Positions 1-5,336 of a stretch of 6,563 nt of DNA are shown here, piece after piece. The translations under genes and the position numbers were made by a program. Location of the stretch: assembly GCA_947478935.1 (NCBI GenBank), contig CANJXV010000147.1, positions 1 through 6,563 of the forward strand. The letters are read 5' to 3'. The notes under the pieces were generated by a model that worked only from the letters and a program-made list of their open reading frames with translations, was not told the DNA's origin and made no database searches. The first letter of the stretch is position 1; every line of letters starts with the position of its first letter. This stretch comes from Comamonadaceae bacterium (lineage in GTDB: Bacteria > Pseudomonadota > Gammaproteobacteria > Burkholderiales > Burkholderiaceae_C).

Positions 1-489
1 CAACTGGTATTCGCGTTCGCTGATGTCGTTCACCACGCAGTAGCCGGCCACGTGCAGCAGTGCGTCCTTTTGCGTCACGTAACGCGCGCGTGTGCCGATG
101 ACCACGCCCAGCTCCACTTCCCAGTCGGTTTTGACCGAATTTTTGGGCAGCATGACATCGTCGTTAGGGCCTTGTACGCAGCTATTAGCCTTCATGAAGA
201 CTACCGGCTCTTGCGGGATCGGCATATTGGACTCGGCGGCGTGGTCCGCATAGTTCAGGCCAATCGCAATGAATTTACCCACTTGGCTGATCGGGCAGCC
301 CACGCGGGGCTTGCCGCGCACCAGAGGCAGCTTGTCGGTCTTGATGCGCGCCAGCTTGGCCAACGCTTTGTCGTTTAAATGGTCTGGCGTGATGTCCTGG
401 ATGTGCCCGGACAAATCGCGCAATTTACCGTCTGCGTCAATCAGGCCCGGCTTCTCACGGCCGGTTGCGCCGTAGCGTACTAGTTTCAT
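1..489 (-). CDS. FAH family hydrolase/isomerase, C-terminus cut by window edge
   Basis: This is the N-terminal 163 residues of a fumarylacetoacetate hydrolase (FAH) fold enzyme. The family cleaves or isomerises 2-oxo acids, as in acylpyruvate hydrolysis, oxaloacetate decarboxylation, homoprotocatechuate degradation and diketo-deoxy sugar-acid hydrolysis. Visible motifs are NYADHAAES with the His83/Glu86 catalytic dyad, Lys100 in FMKANS, the metal ligands Glu124 and Glu126 in DWEVELGVVIG, and Asp155 in VVNDISERE. The N-terminal cap (MKLVRYG, GLIDADGKLRDLS) matches bacterial members of about 280 residues, so roughly 120 residues lie outside the window. The ATG at 489-487 is preceded by AGGAG at 499-495, five bases away. 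It is last in view of the leftward lol operon, 20 bases after the preceding stop. The family is secure because all key residues are present. The substrate cannot be read from this fragment; ureidoglycolate lyase and diketo-deoxyfuconate hydrolase are common annotations for such proteins. Confidence 0.9.
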   Translation of the reverse strand, partial: MKLVRYGATGREKPGLIDADGKLRDLSGHIQDITPDHLNDKALAKLARIKTDKLPLVRGKPRVGCPISQVGKFIAIGLNYADHAAESNMPIPQEPVVFMKANSCVQGPNDDVMLPKNSVKTDWEVELGVVIGTRARYVTQKDALLHVAGYCVVNDISEREYQL

Positions 490-494
490 ATTTG

Positions 495-499
495 CTCCT
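495..499 (-). promoter_or_regulatory. Ribosome binding site of the FAH gene
   Basis: On the minus strand this reads AGGAG, five bases before the ATG at 489. It is the clearest Shine-Dalgarno sequence in the leftward unit and fixes the start of the FAH gene. It sits within the 20-base gap after the upstream stop codon. Confidence 0.7.
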
Positions 500-502
500 G
501 TT

Positions 503-527
503 AAAAAAATTAAACCACCGGCTTTAA
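503..527 (-). terminator. Weak hairpin plus T-tract, possible attenuator
   Basis: On the minus strand, TTAAAGCC (527-520) can pair with GGTTTAA (516-510), with one bulged G and a three-base loop, followed by seven Ts (509-503). The shape is that of a small intrinsic terminator straddling the stop codon of the SpeE-like gene and lying just before the FAH Shine-Dalgarno. The stem is short and mostly A-T, so it is probably inefficient. It could instead be a chance product of the A/T-rich gap. Confidence 0.3.
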
Positions 528-1265
528 GACCCGCACCCATTGACGCGCTGGCAGGCCCCATTGTTCTTGAATGTAATCGCCGCGCGCGGCCCAAGTGGCG
601 CGCGGGGGACGCGTAGCGGTGCGCTGCGCCAACACCACGGTATTGCCTTCGCGTGTGGCTTTGAAGGCCCAAATCGCATCACGCCCGAAGGCGCTGGCGA
701 TACGCTCCACGCTGCGGTCAAAGCTGGAGCTGCGGCCAAACAAGTTCACTGTCATGCAGCCGTCATCGGTCAGGGTGCGGCGGCAGTCGGCATAAAAGTC
801 CGGGCTGTCCAGCACTGGCGCTGCGGCCTCGTGGTCGTACAAATCGACGTGCAACGCATCGACCACGCCCAGCCAGCGCTTGTGGCGGATTTCCTGCGCC
901 GCATCGGCCAGGATGATTTTCATACGCGGATTGTCCATGGGCAAATGAAACCAGCCCCGGCAGGCGTGCAGCACTTGCGGGTTGAGCTCGATGGCGGTGG
1001 TGCGCATGCCCATTTCCAGCGCGCAAAATTTGGTCAGCGAGCCAGCGCCCAGGCCCAATTGCAATGCCCGACGCTTAGTGGCGGTGGACGGGTCTATGAG
1101 CATGAGCCAAGCCATCATGCGCTGGATGTATTCATGCACCAGGGCTGTGGGTTCGTCCATCAGCATGGAGCCCTGAATCCAGATGCTGCCCAAATGCAGG
1201 TGACGGATAGCGCCTTCTTCCGAAAAATTGACTTCGGGCAGTTCGTCGTAGGCAGATAGTTTCAA
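510..1265 (-). CDS. Spermidine synthase-like (SpeE-fold) protein, TTG start
   Basis: This 251-residue protein has the Rossmann methyltransferase-type fold of polyamine aminopropyltransferases. Residues 20-60 resemble the short N-terminal beta domain and first helix of SpeE (RHLHLGSIWIQGSM, EYIQRMMAWL). The nucleotide loop is LQLGLGAGSLTKF (68-80), followed by the acidic strand-2 end AIELNP (Glu93), ILADA (Asp121) and VDALHVDLYD (135-144, with Asp136 and Asp141). True SpeE usually carries a GGGDGG loop and an acidic D-x-x-D-P-type segment, and neither is seen in that form, so aminopropyl transfer is uncertain. It could be a SAM-dependent methyltransferase-like relative. No ATG exists upstream: the frame is stopped by the upstream gene's own TAA at 1298-1296. 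The only start giving the full conserved N-terminus is TTG at 1265-1263, with no clear Shine-Dalgarno. The next Met is residue 34, which would delete the conserved N-terminus. The gene is 30 bases after the TatD-type gene and 20 before the FAH gene. Confidence 0.65.
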   Translation of the reverse strand: MKLSAYDELPEVNFSEEGAIRHLHLGSIWIQGSMLMDEPTALVHEYIQRMMAWLMLIDPSTATKRRALQLGLGAGSLTKFCALEMGMRTTAIELNPQVLHACRGWFHLPMDNPRMKIILADAAQEIRHKRWLGVVDALHVDLYDHEAAAPVLDSPDFYADCRRTLTDDGCMTVNLFGRSSSFDRSVERIASAFGRDAIWAFKATREGNTVVLAQRTATRPPRATWAARGDYIQEQWGLPARQWVRVLKPVV

Positions 1266-1295
1266 GCGGACACCAGTGGGGCAAAGAAGCGCTGT

Positions 1296-2135
1296 TTATA
1301 CCAGTGCGGCGATTTTGGGCAGTGCGTCCAGCGTATTGCGCCACGCAGCGCTACGCAATTGTTCTAGCTCCAGAGCGCGCAAACCGGCTACCACTTGCGC
1401 GATATGCGGCACCTGGTCGGGCGTGTTGCGGCGCTGGGCTAAGCCTTGGGCCCGCTCTGCAGCGGTGCGGTACAGCCAATGCGGCGGTATGTCGGGCGCA
1501 TCCGTTTCCAGCACTAGCGCATCGAGCGGCAGGCTTTGCGCGAGCCTACGTAATTGCAAAGCTCGCTCAAAGGTCACGGCGCCGCCAAAACCGAGTTTCA
1601 AGCCCAGGTTGACAAAGCTTTGCGCTTGCGCGCCGCTGCCATTAAAGGCATGGGCAATGCCGCGCCAGCGATAGCCGCCTTGGCCCACGGCGCGCAGGTA
1701 TTTGAGCAAGCGGTCCGCACTTCGGCGTACATGCAGCACTACGGGCAAGTCATGTTTGCGGGCCAATTCCAGTTGTGCGCGGTAAAACAATTCCTGCTTC
1801 TCGCGCATCGCTTGGCTGCATAGCTTAGGCACAAAAAAATCTAAACCGATTTCACCCACCGCCACCAGGCGCGGGTCTGAGTAATGTGCGGTGAGGGCCG
1901 CATCCAGCGCCTGCAAATCTGATTCGTCAGCCTGCGGCACATACAGGGGATGGATGCCCAGTCCATAGCTGTCGCCCTGGGCGTGCGCCAGTGTGCGCAC
2001 CGCCTCCCAATTAGCGCGCTCTACCGCGGGTATAAAACAATGCGCCACCGCCGCTGCGCGGGTTTGCGCCAGCACATGCGCGCGATCTGCAGAAAACTCT
2101 GGCGCATCCAGGTGGGCGTGGCTGTCTATCCACAT
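1296..2135 (-). CDS. TatD-family metal-dependent hydrolase, YjjV-like
   Basis: This 279-residue protein belongs to the TatD amidohydrolase-superfamily TIM barrels, metal-dependent hydrolases; several characterised members are DNases acting in DNA degradation or repair. The full metal site is visible: DSHAHLD (His6, His8), VGEIGLDFF (Glu95), VVLHVRRS (His135), IAHAFNGS (His162) and LETDAPDIPP (Asp212). The HPLYVPQ segment near 62, HAFNGSGAQAQSF and LKLGFGGAVTFERA resemble E. coli YjjV as I remember it more than TatD itself. The length is typical for the family. I chose ATG 2135-2133 because it puts the metal-binding HxH at residues 6 and 8, as in the family, and has AGGA at 2147-2144. A longer reading from TTG at 2171 would add 12 residues unlike the family and overlap lolD. 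The gene lies 16 bases after the lolD stop. Family confidence is high; the physiological substrate is unknown. Confidence 0.9.
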   Translation of the reverse strand: MWIDSHAHLDAPEFSADRAHVLAQTRAAAVAHCFIPAVERANWEAVRTLAHAQGDSYGLGIHPLYVPQADESDLQALDAALTAHYSDPRLVAVGEIGLDFFVPKLCSQAMREKQELFYRAQLELARKHDLPVVLHVRRSADRLLKYLRAVGQGGYRWRGIAHAFNGSGAQAQSFVNLGLKLGFGGAVTFERALQLRRLAQSLPLDALVLETDAPDIPPHWLYRTAAERAQGLAQRRNTPDQVPHIAQVVAGLRALELEQLRSAAWRNTLDALPKIAALV

Positions 2136-2143
2136 CCACCAAT

Positions 2144-2147
2144 TCCT
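2144..2147 (-). promoter_or_regulatory. Ribosome binding site deciding the TatD-type start
   Basis: The minus strand reads AGGA here, eight bases before the ATG at 2135. It supports that ATG over the in-frame TTG at 2171 and lies in the 16-base gap after the lolD stop codon. Confidence 0.6.
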
Positions 2148-2151
2148 AGCA

Positions 2152-2862
2152 CTAAGGCTGCGCTTGCTCAACTAGCACGCCGCCTTCTAAACGCAAACGC
2201 CGGCTGCATTTAGCCGCCAAGGTGTGGTCATGACTAACCAACACAAAAGCGGTACCTTGCTGGCGCGCCAGTTGCAGCATCAAGTCAAATACGCCGTCGG
2301 CAGTGCTGCAGTCCAAGTTGCCGGTAGGTTCATCGGCCAACACGCAGTCGGGCTGGGTCACCAACGCGCGGGCAATAGCAACGCGCTGGCGCTCGCCGCC
2401 AGATAACTCCGCTGGCCGGTGCGCTGCGCGCTGCGCCAGGCCCACTCTATCGAGCATCGCCAGCGCGGCACTACGCGCATCATCTGGGTCGCTGCGGCGC
2501 AAGGTCAAAGGCATGGCCACGTTGTCCAGCGCACTGAACTCGGGCAGCAAATGATGAAACTGATAGACAAAGCCCAGATGCCGGTTGCGCAATCGCCCTT
2601 GGGCCGCGGCATTCATCGATGCCAAAGCATGGCCACATAAAGTGACACTGCCACTGCTTGGCGCATCCAAGCCGCCAAGCAAATGCAAAAGCGTGCTCTT
2701 GCCCGAACCCGAAGCGCCCACCATCGCCACCGTTTCGCCCCGGCGCACTTGCAAATCCACGCCGCGCAACACGGTGACATCCAAGCGGCCTTCATGAAAA
2801 CGTTTGCTCAGGCCAGTGCAACTGAGCAGCACATCGCCAGAAAATTGCATAGCCTCACTCAT
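2152..2862 (-). CDS. lolD: Lipoprotein-releasing system ATP-binding protein LolD
   Basis: LolD is the cytoplasmic ATPase that powers release of outer-membrane lipoproteins from the inner membrane to the carrier LolA. The 236-residue protein has every ABC motif: Walker A GASGSGKST (49-57, Lys55), Q-loop at Gln101 in FVYQFHHLLPEFS, signature LSGGERQR (153-160), Walker B with D-loop VLADEPTGNLD (174-184, catalytic Glu178) and switch His211 in VSHD. The sequence HLLPEFSALDNVAMPL after the Q-loop is typical of LolD and of the wider MacB/LolD group. The length is normal. The ATG at 2862-2860 lies inside the end of the permease gene (8-base overlap), with GAGG nine bases upstream, so translation is probably coupled. 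MacB- or FtsE-type ATPases are alternatives on sequence alone, but the adjoining LolC/E permease settles it. Confidence 0.95.
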   Translation of the reverse strand: MSEAMQFSGDVLLSCTGLSKRFHEGRLDVTVLRGVDLQVRRGETVAMVGASGSGKSTLLHLLGGLDAPSSGSVTLCGHALASMNAAAQGRLRNRHLGFVYQFHHLLPEFSALDNVAMPLTLRRSDPDDARSAALAMLDRVGLAQRAAHRPAELSGGERQRVAIARALVTQPDCVLADEPTGNLDCSTADGVFDLMLQLARQQGTAFVLVSHDHTLAAKCSRRLRLEGGVLVEQAQP

Positions 2863-4111
2863 AGCGCAGCGCCTCAGCCGGGTTTACTTGCGAGGCGCGC
2901 CAACTTGGGTAAATCGTGGCAACAAAAGACAAGAGCAAACTGATGATGGCGATGGGCACGATGTCTCCTGCCTGGGGCTCGCTGGGCATACGGCTGATCA
3001 GGTAAATATCTTTTGGCAAAAAGCTGGCGCCTAGCGCGTGTTCGATCGCCGGAACGATAACGTCGATGTGCAGGGCCACGCCCAAGCCGAGTAGCAAACC
3101 AGTCAATGTGCCGATCACCCCCACCATGGCCCCTTGCACGACAAAAATGCCCATGATGCTGGCTGGACTGGCGCCTAAGGTACGCAAGATGGCGATGTCG
3201 GCGCGCTTATCGGTCACGGTCATCACCAAGGTACTGACTAAATTGAATGCCGCCACTGCAACAATGAGCGTGAGGATGATGAACATCATGCGTTTTTCCA
3301 CCTGCACCGCCGCAAACCAAGTGCGGTTTTGCTGCGACCAGTCGCGCACATAAACGCCCGATCCCATGGCCGCTTGCAAGTCCGCGGCCACTGCACGGGC
3401 CTGGTGCAAATCGCGCAGCTTCAGGCGCACGCCACTAGGTCCTTCCAGGCGGAAGATGCGGGCAGCGTCCTCCCAATGCACCAGTGCCAGCGTGGAGTCG
3501 TATTCAAAATGCCCGGAATCGAACGTACCCAGCACTTCCATTTGCTTTAAGCGTGGCACCACACCAGCGGGTGTGAGTTGGCCGCTAGGCGCAATCAAGG
3601 TCACCGGATCGCCCACGCGCACGCCCAAGGCACGCGCCAGTTCGCTACCAAGCACTACGCCGAATTTGCCCGATTGCAATCGCTGCAACGCGGCGCGCTG
3701 CTCCGGGTTACCCAGCTCGGTAACCTCGGGCTCTAGCTCCGGGTCGATGCCGCGCACCAAGACGCCACGCATATCTTCGCCACGCGCCAGCAAGGCCTGC
3801 GCCGCGATAAAGGGGGCCGCGCCTACCACTTGCGGATTTTGGCGCGCTTGCAAAAGTGTGTGTGCCGCATCGGGTAAAGCCGCACCGTCCTGGGCATAAA
3901 TCTCGATGTGCGACACCACGCTGAGCATGCGGTCGCGCACTTCGCGCTGAAAGCCGTTCATCACGCTGAGCACAATAATTAGCGCAGCCACCCCCAGCGC
4001 AATGCCCAGCATGGAAACGCCAGAAATAAAAGAAATAAACCCGTTACGCCGGGTGCTGCGGCCCGCGCGGGTATAGCGCCAGCCGATGCGCAATTCAAAG
4101 GGAAGGTTCAT
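2855..4111 (-). CDS. lolC: Lipoprotein-releasing ABC permease, LolC/LolE (LolF-like) family
   Basis: This 418-residue inner-membrane permease is the transmembrane partner of LolD. A cytoplasmic N-terminus (ELRIGWRYTRAGR) is followed by a first hydrophobic segment at about 26-50. A large periplasmic domain (about 55-270) begins with VMNGFQREVRDRML, a family hallmark. Three more membrane segments follow at about 274-298, 318-348 and 383-402, and the protein ends with NPAEALRYE. The conserved coupling loop is DKRADIAILRTLGAS (301-315). The segment SGQLTPAGVVPRLKQMEVLG (176-195) aligns by eye with the LolC Hook region that recruits LolA. The frame stays open upstream to about 4411, but that extension is unlike the family and antisense to the divergent gene. 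ATG 4111-4109 gives the usual N-terminus, though without a good Shine-Dalgarno. With no second permease after lolD, this may act as a homodimer (LolF-type). A lolE elsewhere in the genome cannot be excluded. Confidence 0.9.
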   Translation of the reverse strand: MNLPFELRIGWRYTRAGRSTRRNGFISFISGVSMLGIALGVAALIIVLSVMNGFQREVRDRMLSVVSHIEIYAQDGAALPDAAHTLLQARQNPQVVGAAPFIAAQALLARGEDMRGVLVRGIDPELEPEVTELGNPEQRAALQRLQSGKFGVVLGSELARALGVRVGDPVTLIAPSGQLTPAGVVPRLKQMEVLGTFDSGHFEYDSTLALVHWEDAARIFRLEGPSGVRLKLRDLHQARAVAADLQAAMGSGVYVRDWSQQNRTWFAAVQVEKRMMFIILTLIVAVAAFNLVSTLVMTVTDKRADIAILRTLGASPASIMGIFVVQGAMVGVIGTLTGLLLGLGVALHIDVIVPAIEHALGASFLPKDIYLISRMPSEPQAGDIVPIAIISLLLSFVATIYPSWRASQVNPAEALRYE

Positions 4112-4237
4112 GACGCGCGGATTGTGGCAGTTTCCCAAGGCGGGGCGCCTTGAAGGTCTGTCGGTCAAGTCCCCAAAGGTTCGCGTGGCACAGACGCTCC
4201 CCGGCGGTTCGTCAAAGGCGTGCAGGACAATCGGGCC
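4112..4237. promoter_or_regulatory. Divergent intergenic region with presumed promoters for both units
   Basis: These 126 bases separate the leftward lol unit from the rightward rpfE-like/recJ unit, so promoters for both should lie here or inside the opposing 5' ends. I found -35-like TTGACC (4168-4163) and TTGACG (4215-4210) on the minus strand, but neither has a convincing -10 at 16-18 bases. On the plus strand, GACAAT at 4226-4231 is -10-like but lacks a -35 and is too close to the ATG at 4238. A short inverted repeat, CTTGA-11-TCAAG, lies at 4149-4169. The functional assignment rests only on the divergent gene arrangement. Confidence 0.5.
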
Positions 4238-5269
4238 ATGCACATCGTGATTTCCCATGCCGCAGCGCCCGGCCCACACTGCCGCGCCGCCAGCGCCAAG
4301 CTGCAATTGCCGCATCTGCAAGCGCTGCTGCGGCAGGCCGGTGCGCCGACACTGCATATCGGCAACCCCGACACACTGACGCCGCTGGCTGAACACCTGG
4401 CAAGCAGCCAAGCCTACGGCGATGGCCTAGTGCCCTGGGCGGCTTGGCTGGCGCAGGCCAACGCTTGGTACCAAGACGGCCAATACTGGGCGCTGATCAG
4501 CCCTTGCCATTTGCAAATCCACAGCGATCATGTGGCGATGCAAGACCCTGACCTTTTGCAATTGAGCGAGGACGAATCGCGCACCCTGCTGGCGGCCATG
4601 CAGCCATACTTTGAAGAAGACGGTATCAATCTGCATTGGCACAGCGCACACACCTGGCTGGCGCAGGGCTCGGTCTTCCAGAATTTGGTAAGCGCCTCTT
4701 TGGCACGCGTACGCGGCCAACCCACAGACCCGTGGATACCGCGCCAGAGCGCAGCCCAAGGCCTTAGGCGCTTGCAAAATGAAATGCAAATGCTGCTCTA
4801 TACCCATGCAGTAAACGATGCGCGCAGCGCGCGCGGGCAAGCGCCGGTCAATGGCTTTTGGATTAGCGGCACCGGCAGCCCTTTGCCGCAAGGCGCGGAG
4901 CCACATGGCACGGTCACGCCTTTGCCAGCGGGCGAAGCGCCGCCTATCGCGCCCAAGCCTTTGCAAGCATTGCTAGCACCACCGGGCACCATTCTGGGAT
5001 CCACCAGCCCGCATGCGCTGTACATCGATGCGCTGAGCGCAAGCGCGCTGCGCGACGACCCGCAGGCCTGGGTACAGGCTTGGCAAACCCTGGATGCCAA
5101 AGTATTTGCGCCCTTGGTCGCGCAGATAGCATCCGGCGCTGCAATCAGCATCAGTTTATGCAGCGAACAGCGGGCGCGCACCTGGGTGTCGGGCCGCGCC
5201 TCGTTGTGGCAGCGCATAAAGCAACAAATTGCCGCCCCCGGCATTCACCCCTTCTTACACGACTTATGA
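4238..5269 (+). CDS. RpfE-type / phosphoglycerate mutase-like protein
   Basis: This 343-residue soluble protein has no signal peptide or membrane segment. It resembles a proteobacterial family variously labelled 'RpfE-type regulatory protein' or 'cofactor-independent phosphoglycerate mutase-like' that often sits beside recJ. Xanthomonas rpfE neighbours recJ in the rpf cluster, as I recall. Recognisable parts are an N-terminal MHIVISHA strand, SPCHLQIHSDHVAMQDP (88-104), a DPW-x-x-R element near 164, LQNEMQMLLYTH (179-190) and NGFWISGTG (205-213), followed by a Pro/Ala-rich stretch (about 214-252). I do not see the full metal and phosphoserine set of genuine iPGM, so enzymatic activity is doubtful. 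ATG 4238 fits the family N-terminus; an upstream in-frame GTG at 4220 would add six residues. AGGA at 4224-4227 is a possible Shine-Dalgarno, ten bases away. The TGA overlaps the recJ ATG (ATGA). The family call is moderately sure; the function is not known. Confidence 0.6.
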   Translation: MHIVISHAAAPGPHCRAASAKLQLPHLQALLRQAGAPTLHIGNPDTLTPLAEHLASSQAYGDGLVPWAAWLAQANAWYQDGQYWALISPCHLQIHSDHVAMQDPDLLQLSEDESRTLLAAMQPYFEEDGINLHWHSAHTWLAQGSVFQNLVSASLARVRGQPTDPWIPRQSAAQGLRRLQNEMQMLLYTHAVNDARSARGQAPVNGFWISGTGSPLPQGAEPHGTVTPLPAGEAPPIAPKPLQALLAPPGTILGSTSPHALYIDALSASALRDDPQAWVQAWQTLDAKVFAPLVAQIASGAAISISLCSEQRARTWVSGRASLWQRIKQQIAAPGIHPFLHDL

Positions 5270-5336
5270 AAATCATCCCCCGCGATATCCCGCCCCGCAG
5301 CGTTTATGCGCTGGAGCAAGCCGGCGTTCACCCCTT
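5238..5336 (+). repeat. Near-identical 16-base pair of repeats across the stop/start junction
   Basis: CCGGCATTCACCCCTT at 5238-5253 and CCGGCGTTCACCCCTT at 5321-5336 differ at one base and are 83 bases apart. They encode GIHPF at the end of the upstream protein and GVHPL near the start of RecJ. Both lie in coding sequence, so the match may be chance. Confidence 0.3.

Noticed and set aside
540..1259. A 239-codon open frame on the plus strand opposite the SpeE-like gene
   Set aside because: It is antisense to a gene with recognisable motifs, its translation has no family resemblance, and long antisense frames are expected in GC-rich DNA.
2136..2171. Upstream TTG start for the TatD-type gene, adding 12 residues
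   Set aside because: It would overlap lolD and place the metal-binding HxH too far from the N-terminus; ATG 2135 has its own AGGA.
4121..4149. CACAAT (minus strand, 4126-4121) as the -10 of a lol promoter
   Set aside because: No -35-like hexamer lies 16-18 bases upstream (GGCGCC is there), and the implied start would leave almost no leader.
4112..4411. N-terminal extension of the Lol permease by 100 codons
   Set aside because: The extension is antisense to the divergent gene and lacks family similarity; ATG 4111 gives the usual LolC/E N-terminus and length.
4427..4966. A 179-codon minus-strand frame opposite the RpfE-like gene
   Set aside because: It is antisense to a better-supported gene, with no recognisable motif and no ribosome binding site noted.
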